Of a stretch of DNA of 39,102 bases, positions 1 to 7,394 are shown in pieces (within the stretch, counting starts at the first letter, position 1; the number at the start of each line of letters is the position of its first letter). Source of the DNA: Bryobacterales bacterium (GTDB lineage: Bacteria > Acidobacteriota > Terriglobia > Bryobacterales > Bryobacteraceae). The notes beneath the pieces were generated by a model, which saw only the letters and a list, made by a program, of their open reading frames with translations, was not told the DNA's origin and did no database searches. The stretch is from the NCBI GenBank assembly GCA_003162425.1, contig PMOK01000074.1, positions 11,705-50,806 of the forward strand, in the 5' to 3' direction. Position numbers and translations under genes: made by a program.

Positions 1-1311
1 CACGACGATCTGTTTGTCACCTACTGGGGGCAGAACGTTCTTTATCGCAACAACGGTAACGGGACGTTCACGGATGTGACTAAAGAGGCGGGCTTGTTGC
101 ATTCGGAACGCCGGTGGGGCTCCGGTTGCACTTTCGTGGATACCAACCGGAATGGCCATCTGGACCTTTTTGTGGGGACGTATCTTCAATTCGATCCGGA
201 AAAGGTCCCGAAGCCCGGTGAAAATGTCAACTGCAATTGGAAAGGAATTCCGGTAAATTGCGGCCCGCGCGGCCTTCCGCTGGGGCGCTGCTATCTGTAT
301 CGCAACAATGGCGACGGGACATTCAAAGATATAAGCGATGCCTCGGGAATCAGCAAGGCTGCGGGCAGTTACTGTATGACCGCGGTCGCGGCCGACTTTC
401 ACGATACAGGTTGGCCCGATATCTACGTGGCGTGCGACTCCACTCCCAGCTTGTTGTTCCGCAACAATAAAGACGGGACGTTCACGGAAGTCGGCCTGGC
501 CAGCGGAGCCGCGCTCAGCGAGGATGGAATGGAGCAGGCCGGCATGGGGGTTGGCGTTGGTGACATAAACCTGGACGGCCACCTGGATATCTTCAAGACG
601 CACTTCGCGGAAGATACCGCCATTCTGTACAAGAACGATGGGGCGGGGAATTTTGACGACGTCACCATACGCTCAGGCCTGGGCGTGGAGACGCGTTACG
701 TTTCTTGGGGAGCCGGGATTGTCGACCTGGATAATGACGGGTTGCCGGATCTGTTTATAGTTACTGGCAATGTTTATCCGGAAGTTGAGAAGATACTGAA
801 GGAGTTTCCCTATAAAACACCACGCATTGTGTTCCGCAATTTGGGGGGAAAGTTCGAAGAGCTGATCGAGGAGGCCGGGAGCGGTGTGGCGGCGGCGCAT
901 GCCAGCCGAGGCTGTGCGTTCGGCGATTTTGATAATGACGGCGACATGGATGTCGTTATCATCAACATGAACGAGCCCCCATCGCTGCTTCGAAACGATG
1001 TTACGGGCGGCGGCCATTGGTTGAAGGTGAAGCTGGTGGGCGTGAAATCGAATCGCTCGGCGCTCGGAGCGCGCGTCACCGCTCACTACGGCGGCAAAGT
1101 GCAGGCGCAGGAAGTGCTCAGCCAGGCGAGTTTTTATTCCGTGAATGACATGCGCCTGCATTTTGGACTGGGTCCAGTGGAGCAAGTGGACCTGGAGATT
1201 CGATGGCCGAACGGGGGTAAAGAAAACCTGTCGAAGGTTGCGGCGAATCAATTGATCACCGTGCGGGAGGGGTCTGGGATTGTGAAAAGCGAGCGGTTCG
1301 GGGGTAAATAG
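1..1311 (+). CDS. CRTAC1-type FG-GAP/ASPIC-UnbV secreted protein (5' truncated)
   Basis: The frame is open to base 1, so the gene starts upstream of the window; 436 residues are visible. It consists of repeated calcium-loop FG-GAP/VCBS units (for example NNGNGTFTDV at the very start, NNGDGTFKDI, DLDNDGLPDLF, DFDNDGDMDV), which fold as a beta-propeller in integrin-like and CRTAC1 proteins. The last ~90 residues form an ASPIC/UnbV domain (GARVTAHYGG ... LHFGLG ... IRWPNGG). The protein is probably exported, but the signal peptide is outside the window. It has the same architecture as the complete gene at 5406-7133, and both lie beside secreted TPR and cytochrome genes. The role of such proteins in Acidobacteria is not established; calcium-dependent adhesion or substrate binding is an inference. 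It is convergent with the following gene, with only ~30 bases between them. Confidence 0.9.
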   Translation, partial: HDDLFVTYWGQNVLYRNNGNGTFTDVTKEAGLLHSERRWGSGCTFVDTNRNGHLDLFVGTYLQFDPEKVPKPGENVNCNWKGIPVNCGPRGLPLGRCYLYRNNGDGTFKDISDASGISKAAGSYCMTAVAADFHDTGWPDIYVACDSTPSLLFRNNKDGTFTEVGLASGAALSEDGMEQAGMGVGVGDINLDGHLDIFKTHFAEDTAILYKNDGAGNFDDVTIRSGLGVETRYVSWGAGIVDLDNDGLPDLFIVTGNVYPEVEKILKEFPYKTPRIVFRNLGGKFEELIEEAGSGVAAAHASRGCAFGDFDNDGDMDVVIINMNEPPSLLRNDVTGGGHWLKVKLVGVKSNRSALGARVTAHYGGKVQAQEVLSQASFYSVNDMRLHFGLGPVEQVDLEIRWPNGGKENLSKVAANQLITVREGSGIVKSERFGGK

Positions 1312-1342
1312 TTGCTGGTAGTTGGTGGCTGGTAACTGGCGG

Positions 1343-3247
1343 TCACTTCTTCTCGAGGCCTGCGCGGGCACGCGCTAGGTTTTCTCGAGCCGTTTGATTG
1401 GAAGGATCCGCTTTGAGGGCCGTCTCGAAGGCTGTGATAGCTTCCTGGAAATTTCCGGCCATGGCTAGTGCGGCTCCCAGATTTGTCTCCAGAGCGGAAT
1501 CATTCGGTTGAAGCTCGACCGCTCTACGGAGGTGTGGCAACGCCTGCGCGATGTTTCCCGCCGACGCGTAGATGCGTCCGGCGGTCTCATGTGCCTGGGC
1601 ATCGTCAGGAACGGCCTTCAAATAGATCAGCAGCTCCGTCAGCGCGCCCTCCGGATCGCCTTTGGCAACCAGCGCACGGACCAAATTGAATCTGGCGTTC
1701 TGATACCCAGGGTCGAGCGTCAGTGATTTCCGGAATTCCTGAATGGCCTGGTCTATTTTATCCGTCATTAGCAGCGATACCGCGAGATTATTGGTGGCCG
1801 TGGCACTGGCCGGTTTCATGAGCATGGCTTGATTCAAATACGGGATGGCTTCGTCGAACTTGCCCATCGCTTGCAGCACGGCGCCTAGATTGAAATGCGC
1901 CACGAAGTCGGCCGGGTATTTCTCGATCCTTCGCAACATGACCGCTTGCTGCAATGCCAGGCGCGGATCATCTTCGCCCGCCGCTTTCGGCAATACCTGC
2001 AGCCAGACATGACCCATCTCGTCGATGCTGCGATTGCCGCCGTGGACGCGTTTGGGCGGATGGCTGGGGTTGCGCGGATTGTTCTCCGAGTTGTCGTAAG
2101 TAATGCGCATCTCGACCGTGGTTCCGGCAGGCAGCGAGACTGGGTCGCGATAGGTGTAGGTAGCCTGCCAGTTGATATCCCAATCGTTGATTCTGAGCAG
2201 CGCGCGGCGGCCGCCGCCGGGGAGCTCCGCCCAAGCGTCGATCTGCTTTCCGAGGTAGTGGGCGTGCGGATAAATGGCCAACACATCCACTGCGATCGGA
2301 AGTTTCAGATGGTCGGTCACCACAAATCGCGAAGCTCCGGGCGGAATATCCAGCGCTCCGTCGTGCTCCAACTGCACCAGCATGGGAAATCGCTTCGCTG
2401 GCCGATCCGCGAAGTAAAGCCCTACTGCCACGTCCACGGTTTCGGGTTTCCCGGTGGGCTGTAGGTGGAGATTTACGATGAGGTCCGAGCCCGGGTCCAG
2501 CTTCCAACCCATATCCTGCGGTTCTTCTTGAGGCGGAGAGCCGGGCTTCCAGAACAGGAAGTGGGAGTCTGGATCGAACTCGCCTGAAACCTCGGTTTCG
2601 ACATCCATGCCAGGGAATCCAGGCTGGCCATCCTGCCCGTCGCGCTGCCGCAACATGCGTGCGTGGTCCACGATAAGATTCGCGTGATGCACCGCTCGCT
2701 TGCTGCCCGGCCGCAGTTCCATGGCGCGGATATATTTGGTCTCCTTCAACTCGACCGGGATCACAAAATTCCGAAAAACATCTTCGCCGGAGGCGGCCAT
2801 TTGATAAGGCTGGCGCATGTGCAGCACCAGGTCCGGCTGGCCGAGTTGCCACCCTTCCACGAAGTGCGGAGCCGAGGGCAATGCTGCGCGATTGCCTTCC
2901 GGCGTGCCCGTCTTGGCCCAGCGCGCCAACAAATCGATCTGTGCATCCGACAGCCGCTTCGCGCCGGCGAAATCACCGTAGCCCGGCTCGGGCGGCCACG
3001 GAGGCATGAAGCGCTTTCCAGTGACGATTGCAATCTGCTCGGCGTGCTTCCGCGCGTCCTCGTAGCTCAGTAATGAAAAAGGTGCGGCTTCACCTGGCCG
3101 GTGACACGGCGCGCAGTATTGGAAAAGAATGGGGGCGATATCTTCGGAAAATGTAACGCTTTCTGCGGATAGCGGCAGGGACGCAAGGAGCAAGGTGAAA
3201 ATGCGGGGGTTGGCAACCCCCGCGCAGGATGGCATCCTGCCCCACAT
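1343..3247 (-). CDS. Cytochrome c / PHM-like copper monooxygenase / TPR fusion protein
   Basis: 634 residues. A hydrophobic segment (about 16-28) acts as signal peptide. A cytochrome c module follows, with C45-A-P-C48-H49 and then RPGEAAPFSLL. The central region (about 130-420) carries every copper-ligand position expected from peptidylglycine hydroxylating monooxygenase: H187-H188, H261, H328-A-H330 and M411 in a DEM motif. TPR repeats fill about 430-634. The likely role is a periplasmic copper oxidoreductase that receives or passes electrons through its own haem; the substrate is unknown. The ATG overlaps the stop of the upstream TPR gene by one base (TAATG), which suggests translational coupling and supports this start. 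Oddly, the first ~15 codons are made of a double-palindrome repeat. It is a paralogue of 14020-15972. Confidence 0.88.
   Translation of the reverse strand: MWGRMPSCAGVANPRIFTLLLASLPLSAESVTFSEDIAPILFQYCAPCHRPGEAAPFSLLSYEDARKHAEQIAIVTGKRFMPPWPPEPGYGDFAGAKRLSDAQIDLLARWAKTGTPEGNRAALPSAPHFVEGWQLGQPDLVLHMRQPYQMAASGEDVFRNFVIPVELKETKYIRAMELRPGSKRAVHHANLIVDHARMLRQRDGQDGQPGFPGMDVETEVSGEFDPDSHFLFWKPGSPPQEEPQDMGWKLDPGSDLIVNLHLQPTGKPETVDVAVGLYFADRPAKRFPMLVQLEHDGALDIPPGASRFVVTDHLKLPIAVDVLAIYPHAHYLGKQIDAWAELPGGGRRALLRINDWDINWQATYTYRDPVSLPAGTTVEMRITYDNSENNPRNPSHPPKRVHGGNRSIDEMGHVWLQVLPKAAGEDDPRLALQQAVMLRRIEKYPADFVAHFNLGAVLQAMGKFDEAIPYLNQAMLMKPASATATNNLAVSLLMTDKIDQAIQEFRKSLTLDPGYQNARFNLVRALVAKGDPEGALTELLIYLKAVPDDAQAHETAGRIYASAGNIAQALPHLRRAVELQPNDSALETNLGAALAMAGNFQEAITAFETALKADPSNQTARENLARARAGLEKK
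3203..3240. repeat. REP-like double hairpin, copy 1
   Basis: Two adjacent perfect inverted repeats, each with a 3-base loop: 9-bp arms at 3203-3223 (GCGGGGGTT / AACCCCCGC) and 7-bp arms at 3224-3240 (GCAGGAT / ATCCTGC). The element lies within the first codons of the minus-strand copper monooxygenase fusion. A related double hairpin, in the opposite orientation, is at 7171-7206. Confidence 0.8.
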
Positions 3248-4470
3248 TATTGCCGCCCCAACATGACTCCGAGCTCGTTCTCCTTGGCTTGCTTTGCGCG
3301 AGCGCCTTCGGCGAACAGGCGCTTGCTGCCTTCGATGTCGCCTTTCTGGCGCAGAAGCAAAGCCAGCGTGTTGTAGGGACCGGGATTCGCAGGATCGAGA
3401 CGTATTGCCGTGCGCAAAGCCTCTTCGGCTGGAGCAGCCTCGCCTTTTTGTTTTAGCACCGTACCCAACATGAAATAGGCTTCGCCGTAATCAGAGCGTA
3501 GGGCGATGGCAGCTCGCATCTCGGCTGCAGCGCGATCGAATTCTCCGGATTGCCAGGAAGTTATGCCGATCATGTAGTGCGCCTCCGCCAGCTTGGGATC
3601 GATCTCGAGAGCACGCGAGAACTCCGCGCGGGCTCCATCAATATCATCCTTGTTTTTGAGCGCGACGCCAAGATTGTAGTGCGCGGCGGCGTGATTAGGA
3701 TCGCGAGCGATCACGTCGCGGAACGCCGGGATGGCCTGATCCAGCTCAGCCTTTAACAAGTGAGCGAACCCGATATTAAAACGAGCGGTGTTGTTGGTGG
3801 GATCAGCCGCAAGCACTTTTTGGAACTCAGCGATGCCCTCATCCGGGCGGCGCGTCTTTACCAGCATCAAGCCCAGATTGTTCCGCGCATCCAGGTTGGC
3901 GGGGGCAACCTCAACGGCATGCGTGTAGGCGTCGAGGGCTCCGAGCGCATCTCCGGTTTTTTCGAGCGCATTGCCAAGGTTGTTCCAAGCCAAACCATCC
4001 GCAGGCTGCAGCCGAACCGCAGTCTTCAGATGCGTCACTGCTTCCTGGTGCTGTCCCGAAGCTTCCAGAGCCTGGCCCAACTTCGATTGATAGGCTCCGT
4101 TTTCCAGATCCAGATTCGCCGCGGTCTGTAGCTCCGAAATGGCGCCGGCGGTGTCCTGATCGAGCCAGAGTGCGACTCCCAAGTGAAAATGCGCGGGGGC
4201 GAACTGGGGATCTAGTTCAATGGCCTGGTGGAAATGTTCGGTCGCTTCCGAGCCGCGATTCAACACTCGGAGCATGAAGCCGATCTCATCCTGATAACGA
4301 GGTGATTTGGGATCGAGTGTGGCGGCTTCCTGATACGCAGCTAGCGCGCCCGCTGCGTCCCCTGCGGCCTTCAGCGCGTTGGCCCGGGATTCCAGCTCTT
4401 CGAGGCTGGTCGCTGAGGCTATCAGTTGGAAACAGACGACGAGGAACAACCATCGCCCGCTCTGCCGCAT
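3247..4470 (-). CDS. Secreted tetratricopeptide repeat protein
   Basis: 407 residues. The N-terminus (MRQSGRWLFLVVCFQLIASA) is a signal peptide. The rest is an almost unbroken array of about ten TPR units with the usual A/G-8 and A-20 pattern and repeated LDP or DP turns (AATLDPKSPRYQ, AIELDPQFAPAHFHLG, ALEIDPKLAEAHYMIG). TPR arrays are protein-interaction scaffolds. The gene is first of a two-gene unit: its TAA stop shares a base with the ATG of the cytochrome-copper fusion, which itself ends in TPRs. The pair may therefore form or assemble one periplasmic complex (inference). It is divergent from the TPR gene at 4502, with about 30 bases between the two starts, so their promoters must overlap. 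Confidence 0.88.
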   Translation of the reverse strand: MRQSGRWLFLVVCFQLIASATSLEELESRANALKAAGDAAGALAAYQEAATLDPKSPRYQDEIGFMLRVLNRGSEATEHFHQAIELDPQFAPAHFHLGVALWLDQDTAGAISELQTAANLDLENGAYQSKLGQALEASGQHQEAVTHLKTAVRLQPADGLAWNNLGNALEKTGDALGALDAYTHAVEVAPANLDARNNLGLMLVKTRRPDEGIAEFQKVLAADPTNNTARFNIGFAHLLKAELDQAIPAFRDVIARDPNHAAAHYNLGVALKNKDDIDGARAEFSRALEIDPKLAEAHYMIGITSWQSGEFDRAAAEMRAAIALRSDYGEAYFMLGTVLKQKGEAAPAEEALRTAIRLDPANPGPYNTLALLLRQKGDIEGSKRLFAEGARAKQAKENELGVMLGRQ

Positions 4471-4489
4471 GATCCCTATTTTACTGAAT

Positions 4490-4495
4490 TATACT
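4490..4495 (+). promoter_or_regulatory. Possible -10 element of a leaderless transcript
   Basis: TATACT ends six bases before the ATG at 4502, so transcription would begin at or next to the start codon. No good -35 hexamer is visible at the right distance. Confidence 0.3.
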
Positions 4496-4501
4496 GAGAG
4501 A

Positions 4502-5359
4502 ATGTGGCCCCTTCTGCTGCTGTTGATGGATATTGGAGCCACGCATCAAGCGGCGCTAGCGGCGTACAAGCAGCACAAATTTGCGGAAGCCGTGACTCAG
4601 TTCACCGAGGCGCTGAAAACCGAAGATCCCGCGAGCGTGGAATACGGCGAGTCCGTGCTGTTGCTGGGGCAAAGTTTGTACTTGGAATCCAAGTACGCCG
4701 AGGCAGTCCCGTGGCTCGAAAAGGCGGTGGGCGCAAAAGGGACCACTCCGGAAGCTGCCTACATGCTGGGCAATGCTTGTCTGCTGACGCAGCAGAGCGA
4801 GAAAGCGGTAAGAGCGTTCGCGCAATTATTTCAGGTTGGTGCGGATTCCGCGACGGCGCACCTCACCACCGCGCGCATGATGATGCACCAGGATCTGGCT
4901 ACGGAAGCTGCCACGCAGGCGAAGAAGGCGCTGGAAATCGATCCGAAAATTGCAGGAGCGTATTTCCTGCTCGGCGAGGTAGCCATCTACCAGGCCGACA
5001 TCGAGGGCGCAATCGCTGCCCTGAAGAAGGAAATTGAGATCAACCCGACTTTTGCCATGGCCCATTACCGGCTGGGGGACGCATACACCCGGGAGGAACG
5101 TTGGGACGAAGCGCAGGGACCGCTGGAGCGCTCGGTGTGGTTGAATCCGAACTACAGCGGACCTTATATCCTGCTCGGAAAAGTGTATTTTAAACGGAAG
5201 GAACTGGCGAACGCGGAGGGTGTCCTGCGGCACGCGCTTCAGTTGGATCCGCAGAATCCGACGGCGCATTATATTTTGGGACAGGCGTTGATGCAGGATG
5301 GGAAGACGGAGGATGGGAAAAAAGAACTGGCGAGATGGCAGGAGTTGAAAAACCGTTAA
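4502..5359 (+). CDS. Tetratricopeptide repeat protein
   Basis: 285 residues from the ATG at 4502. The frame extends upstream to 4379, but that part lies inside the divergent TPR gene and reads like antisense, so the internal ATG is preferred; it is followed by a hydrophobic N-terminus (MWPLLLLLMDIG). About seven TPR units cover the protein (AVTQFTEALK, AVPWLEKAVG, ALEIDPKIAGAYFLLGEVAI, ALQLDPQNPTAHYILGQALM). The segment may be a weak signal sequence, which would place the protein in the periplasm with its neighbours. It is convergent with the Tat-exported CRTAC1 gene. The specific partner is unknown. Confidence 0.82.
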   Translation: MWPLLLLLMDIGATHQAALAAYKQHKFAEAVTQFTEALKTEDPASVEYGESVLLLGQSLYLESKYAEAVPWLEKAVGAKGTTPEAAYMLGNACLLTQQSEKAVRAFAQLFQVGADSATAHLTTARMMMHQDLATEAATQAKKALEIDPKIAGAYFLLGEVAIYQADIEGAIAALKKEIEINPTFAMAHYRLGDAYTREERWDEAQGPLERSVWLNPNYSGPYILLGKVYFKRKELANAEGVLRHALQLDPQNPTAHYILGQALMQDGKTEDGKKELARWQELKNR

Positions 5360-5360
5360 A

Positions 5361-5406
5361 ACCGTTTCTCGTTTCTCGTTTCTCGTTGGGTGCGGTCGGA
5401 AACGGT
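5361..5406. repeat. Tandem TTTCTCG copies inside an inverted repeat
   Basis: Three consecutive copies of a 7-base unit (TTTCTCG, 5365-5385) lie between ACCGTTTC (5361-5368) and its inverse GAAACGGT (5399-5406). The element fills the gap between two convergent genes and could form a stem that ends both transcripts. No long T-run is seen. Confidence 0.5.
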
Positions 5407-7133
5407 CAGCGAGGCGACGTGCTTCCCTCTCTTATATTTATTACTTGGTTCGCTTTCACGGCGGGGAGTTTGTCTACGGTTCCGCTGGGCCAATGAATCT
5501 CGAGGTCGGCTTTTTCCGCTTGGCCTAGGCCGAAATGGACGCGTAGGTCGCTTTGGGAAATATAGGACGATCCGCTGCGCACCTCATCCATCTGGCGATG
5601 GCCCGGAGTGGTGCAGTAAATGCGGGCGCCGATGCCGGATCGGTTGGACTTTACGCCTACCGTCTTGACCTTGATCCAGTTGTTTTTGAGCGTGCTGTCG
5701 CAGCGCAGCAGTTGCGGGACATCGTTCACGCAATTCACCAGCACGTCCAGAGTTCCGTCGTTATTGAAATCGCCAATGGCGCAGCCGCGGCCGGCTACCT
5801 TTTCCATCGCGCCAGGCCCCGCATCCGCGGTTACGTCGGCGAAATGTCCATTGCGCAGATTCTTATACAGCACCTTGCGCTCGCGATAACCGGACTCGAT
5901 ATCGGTCTCACCCACTTCGGCATAAACGTGGCCGTTGGTGACCAGGATGTCGACCCAACCGTCGTTGTCAAAATCCATGAAACTCACGCCCCAGCCCATG
6001 AAGCGCGTGTTCTTTCCTAGACCGGACTGAAAGGTTTCGTCCTCGAATACCAGGTTGCCCTGGTTGTGATAGAGACTGGATGTGTCGCCGGCGAAGTTGG
6101 TCTTCACCACGTCGAAATTGCCGTCGCAATCGTAGTCGGCGGCGGACACGCCCATTCCGGCTTGCGGCTTGCCGTCCGGGCTATAGGCAACGCCGGCCTC
6201 AATGGCGACGTCGGTGAAGGTGCCGTCGTGGTTGTTGCGGTAGAGCGTGGATGAAGTGGAATCGTTGGCCACGTAGATGTCCGGCCAGGTGTCGTTATCG
6301 AAGTCGCATACCGAAACGCCCAAGCCGTACGTGCCCGGCGTTTTCAAAATGCCGGATTTCTCGCTGACGTCGGCGAACGTCCGGTCGCCGTTGTTGTGAA
6401 ACAGAATATTCTTGCCGCCTTTGAGTCCGGGAGGTCCACACGGGACCAGGATGCCTTTATAAAGGCAAGGGCCGGATTCAGGCAGCGGCGCGGTCTTCGG
6501 ATCGAAGTCGATATAGTTGGCGACGAAAAGGTCCAGGTGACCGTCTTTGTCGTAATCGACGAAGGCGCAGCCGGTATTCCAGCGCCATTGGCCGTCGCCC
6601 GGATTGGTGGTGACACCGGCCTTCTTCGCGACATCGGTGAAGGTGCCGTTGCCGTTGTTGTGCCAGAGGGCGCATTCGCCCCAGTAGGTGACGAAGAGGT
6701 CATCAGAGCCGTCGTTATCGTAATCGCCCGCGCACACGCCTTGCCCCCAGCCGGTGCGCGCGACGCCCGCTTTCACTGTGACGTCGGTGAACGTACCGTC
6801 CCGATTGTTCTTGTACAAGCGGCTCACCGGAGCTTCGCCCGCGGGCCATTGCGTTTCGAAGCGCGTGCCGTTGACCAGGAAGATATCCAGCCACCCGTCG
6901 TTGTCGTAATCGATGAAGGCGCAGCCGCAGCCGGTGGTTTCGAGCAGAAATTTGTTCTTGTGTTCGGCGCCGAAGATGGTTTTCGCGTTCAGACCGGCTT
7001 CCCGTGCGACGTTGACGAACTGGATGCCGAGTCCCGTGGCGGCGACGAGTTGGTCGAAGGAGAACACGGGCAGGGTGGCGCACAGCGATCGGACAAAGCC
7101 GCGCCGGGAAAAGTTGAAGAAGCTCGAATGCAA
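5406..7133 (-). CDS. Tat-exported CRTAC1-type FG-GAP/ASPIC-UnbV protein
   Basis: 575 residues. The N-terminus MHSSFFNFSRRGFVRSLCAT holds a twin-arginine motif (SRRGFV) followed by a hydrophobic stretch, so export by the Tat pathway is likely. Repeated FG-GAP/VCBS units follow (FIDYDNDGWLDIFLVNG, NNRDGTFTDVT, GDYDNDGSDDLFVTYWG, FVDYDKDGHLDLFVANY, DFDNDTWPDIYVANDS), then an ASPIC/UnbV domain from about residue 485 (GARIY ... VHFGLGQAEKADLEIHWPSG). The start codon is TTG: no ATG precedes the Tat motif. It is a homologue of the partial gene at 1-1311. Folded export by Tat would suit a protein that binds calcium or another cofactor in the cytoplasm. The function is not known. Confidence 0.9.
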   Translation of the reverse strand: MHSSFFNFSRRGFVRSLCATLPVFSFDQLVAATGLGIQFVNVAREAGLNAKTIFGAEHKNKFLLETTGCGCAFIDYDNDGWLDIFLVNGTRFETQWPAGEAPVSRLYKNNRDGTFTDVTVKAGVARTGWGQGVCAGDYDNDGSDDLFVTYWGECALWHNNGNGTFTDVAKKAGVTTNPGDGQWRWNTGCAFVDYDKDGHLDLFVANYIDFDPKTAPLPESGPCLYKGILVPCGPPGLKGGKNILFHNNGDRTFADVSEKSGILKTPGTYGLGVSVCDFDNDTWPDIYVANDSTSSTLYRNNHDGTFTDVAIEAGVAYSPDGKPQAGMGVSAADYDCDGNFDVVKTNFAGDTSSLYHNQGNLVFEDETFQSGLGKNTRFMGWGVSFMDFDNDGWVDILVTNGHVYAEVGETDIESGYRERKVLYKNLRNGHFADVTADAGPGAMEKVAGRGCAIGDFNNDGTLDVLVNCVNDVPQLLRCDSTLKNNWIKVKTVGVKSNRSGIGARIYCTTPGHRQMDEVRSGSSYISQSDLRVHFGLGQAEKADLEIHWPSGTVDKLPAVKANQVINIREGSTSPR

Positions 7134-7170
7134 AGGATCTTTTCTTATATTAGCTGAGGAGCATTGTGGG

Positions 7171-7206
7171 GCAGGTTGCCAACCTGCAGCGGGTTGTCAA
7201 CCCCGC
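7171..7206. repeat. REP-like double hairpin, copy 2
   Basis: GCAGGTT/AACCTGC (7171-7187) is followed after one base by GCGGGTT/AACCCCGC (7189-7206), both with 3-base loops. Order, loop size and the flanking TGGG match the element at 3203-3240, in opposite orientation. It sits in the intergenic space between divergent genes. The rest of 7134-7394 shows no gene. Confidence 0.7.
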
Positions 7207-7394
7207 GGGTTGCGCCGATTGCCAATCTGATTGCCAATCATCTTACCGGAGTCGGCGTGCACGTTTATAGCGTGAGTTGAATCATCTTAGCGTTAGCTCA
7301 CTTCGTAAGTTCCTGTAAAGGAGTGAATTAATCGGAGCGGCAGCAACTCGAACACCCGAAGCCGGGTCACATTCCACAAGGTTCCGGGTCTTGC

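Noticed and set aside
673..1371. Minus-strand open frame of 232 codons
   Set aside because: It is antisense to the CRTAC1 gene whose repeats are unmistakable; no domain or signal is seen in the reverse frame.
1968..2852. Second minus-strand frame of 294 codons inside the copper-haem gene
   Set aside because: It overlaps a frame with conserved haem and copper motifs and is extremely arginine-rich, typical of a shadow frame.
6396..7157. Plus-strand open frame of 253 codons
   Set aside because: It is antisense to the Tat-exported CRTAC1 gene; the valine/aspartate-rich translation mirrors the complementary FG-GAP repeats.
7330..7390. tRNA-like T-arm string (GTTCGAGTTGC on the minus strand)
   Set aside because: No matching T-stem, anticodon arm or acceptor stem could be drawn around it.
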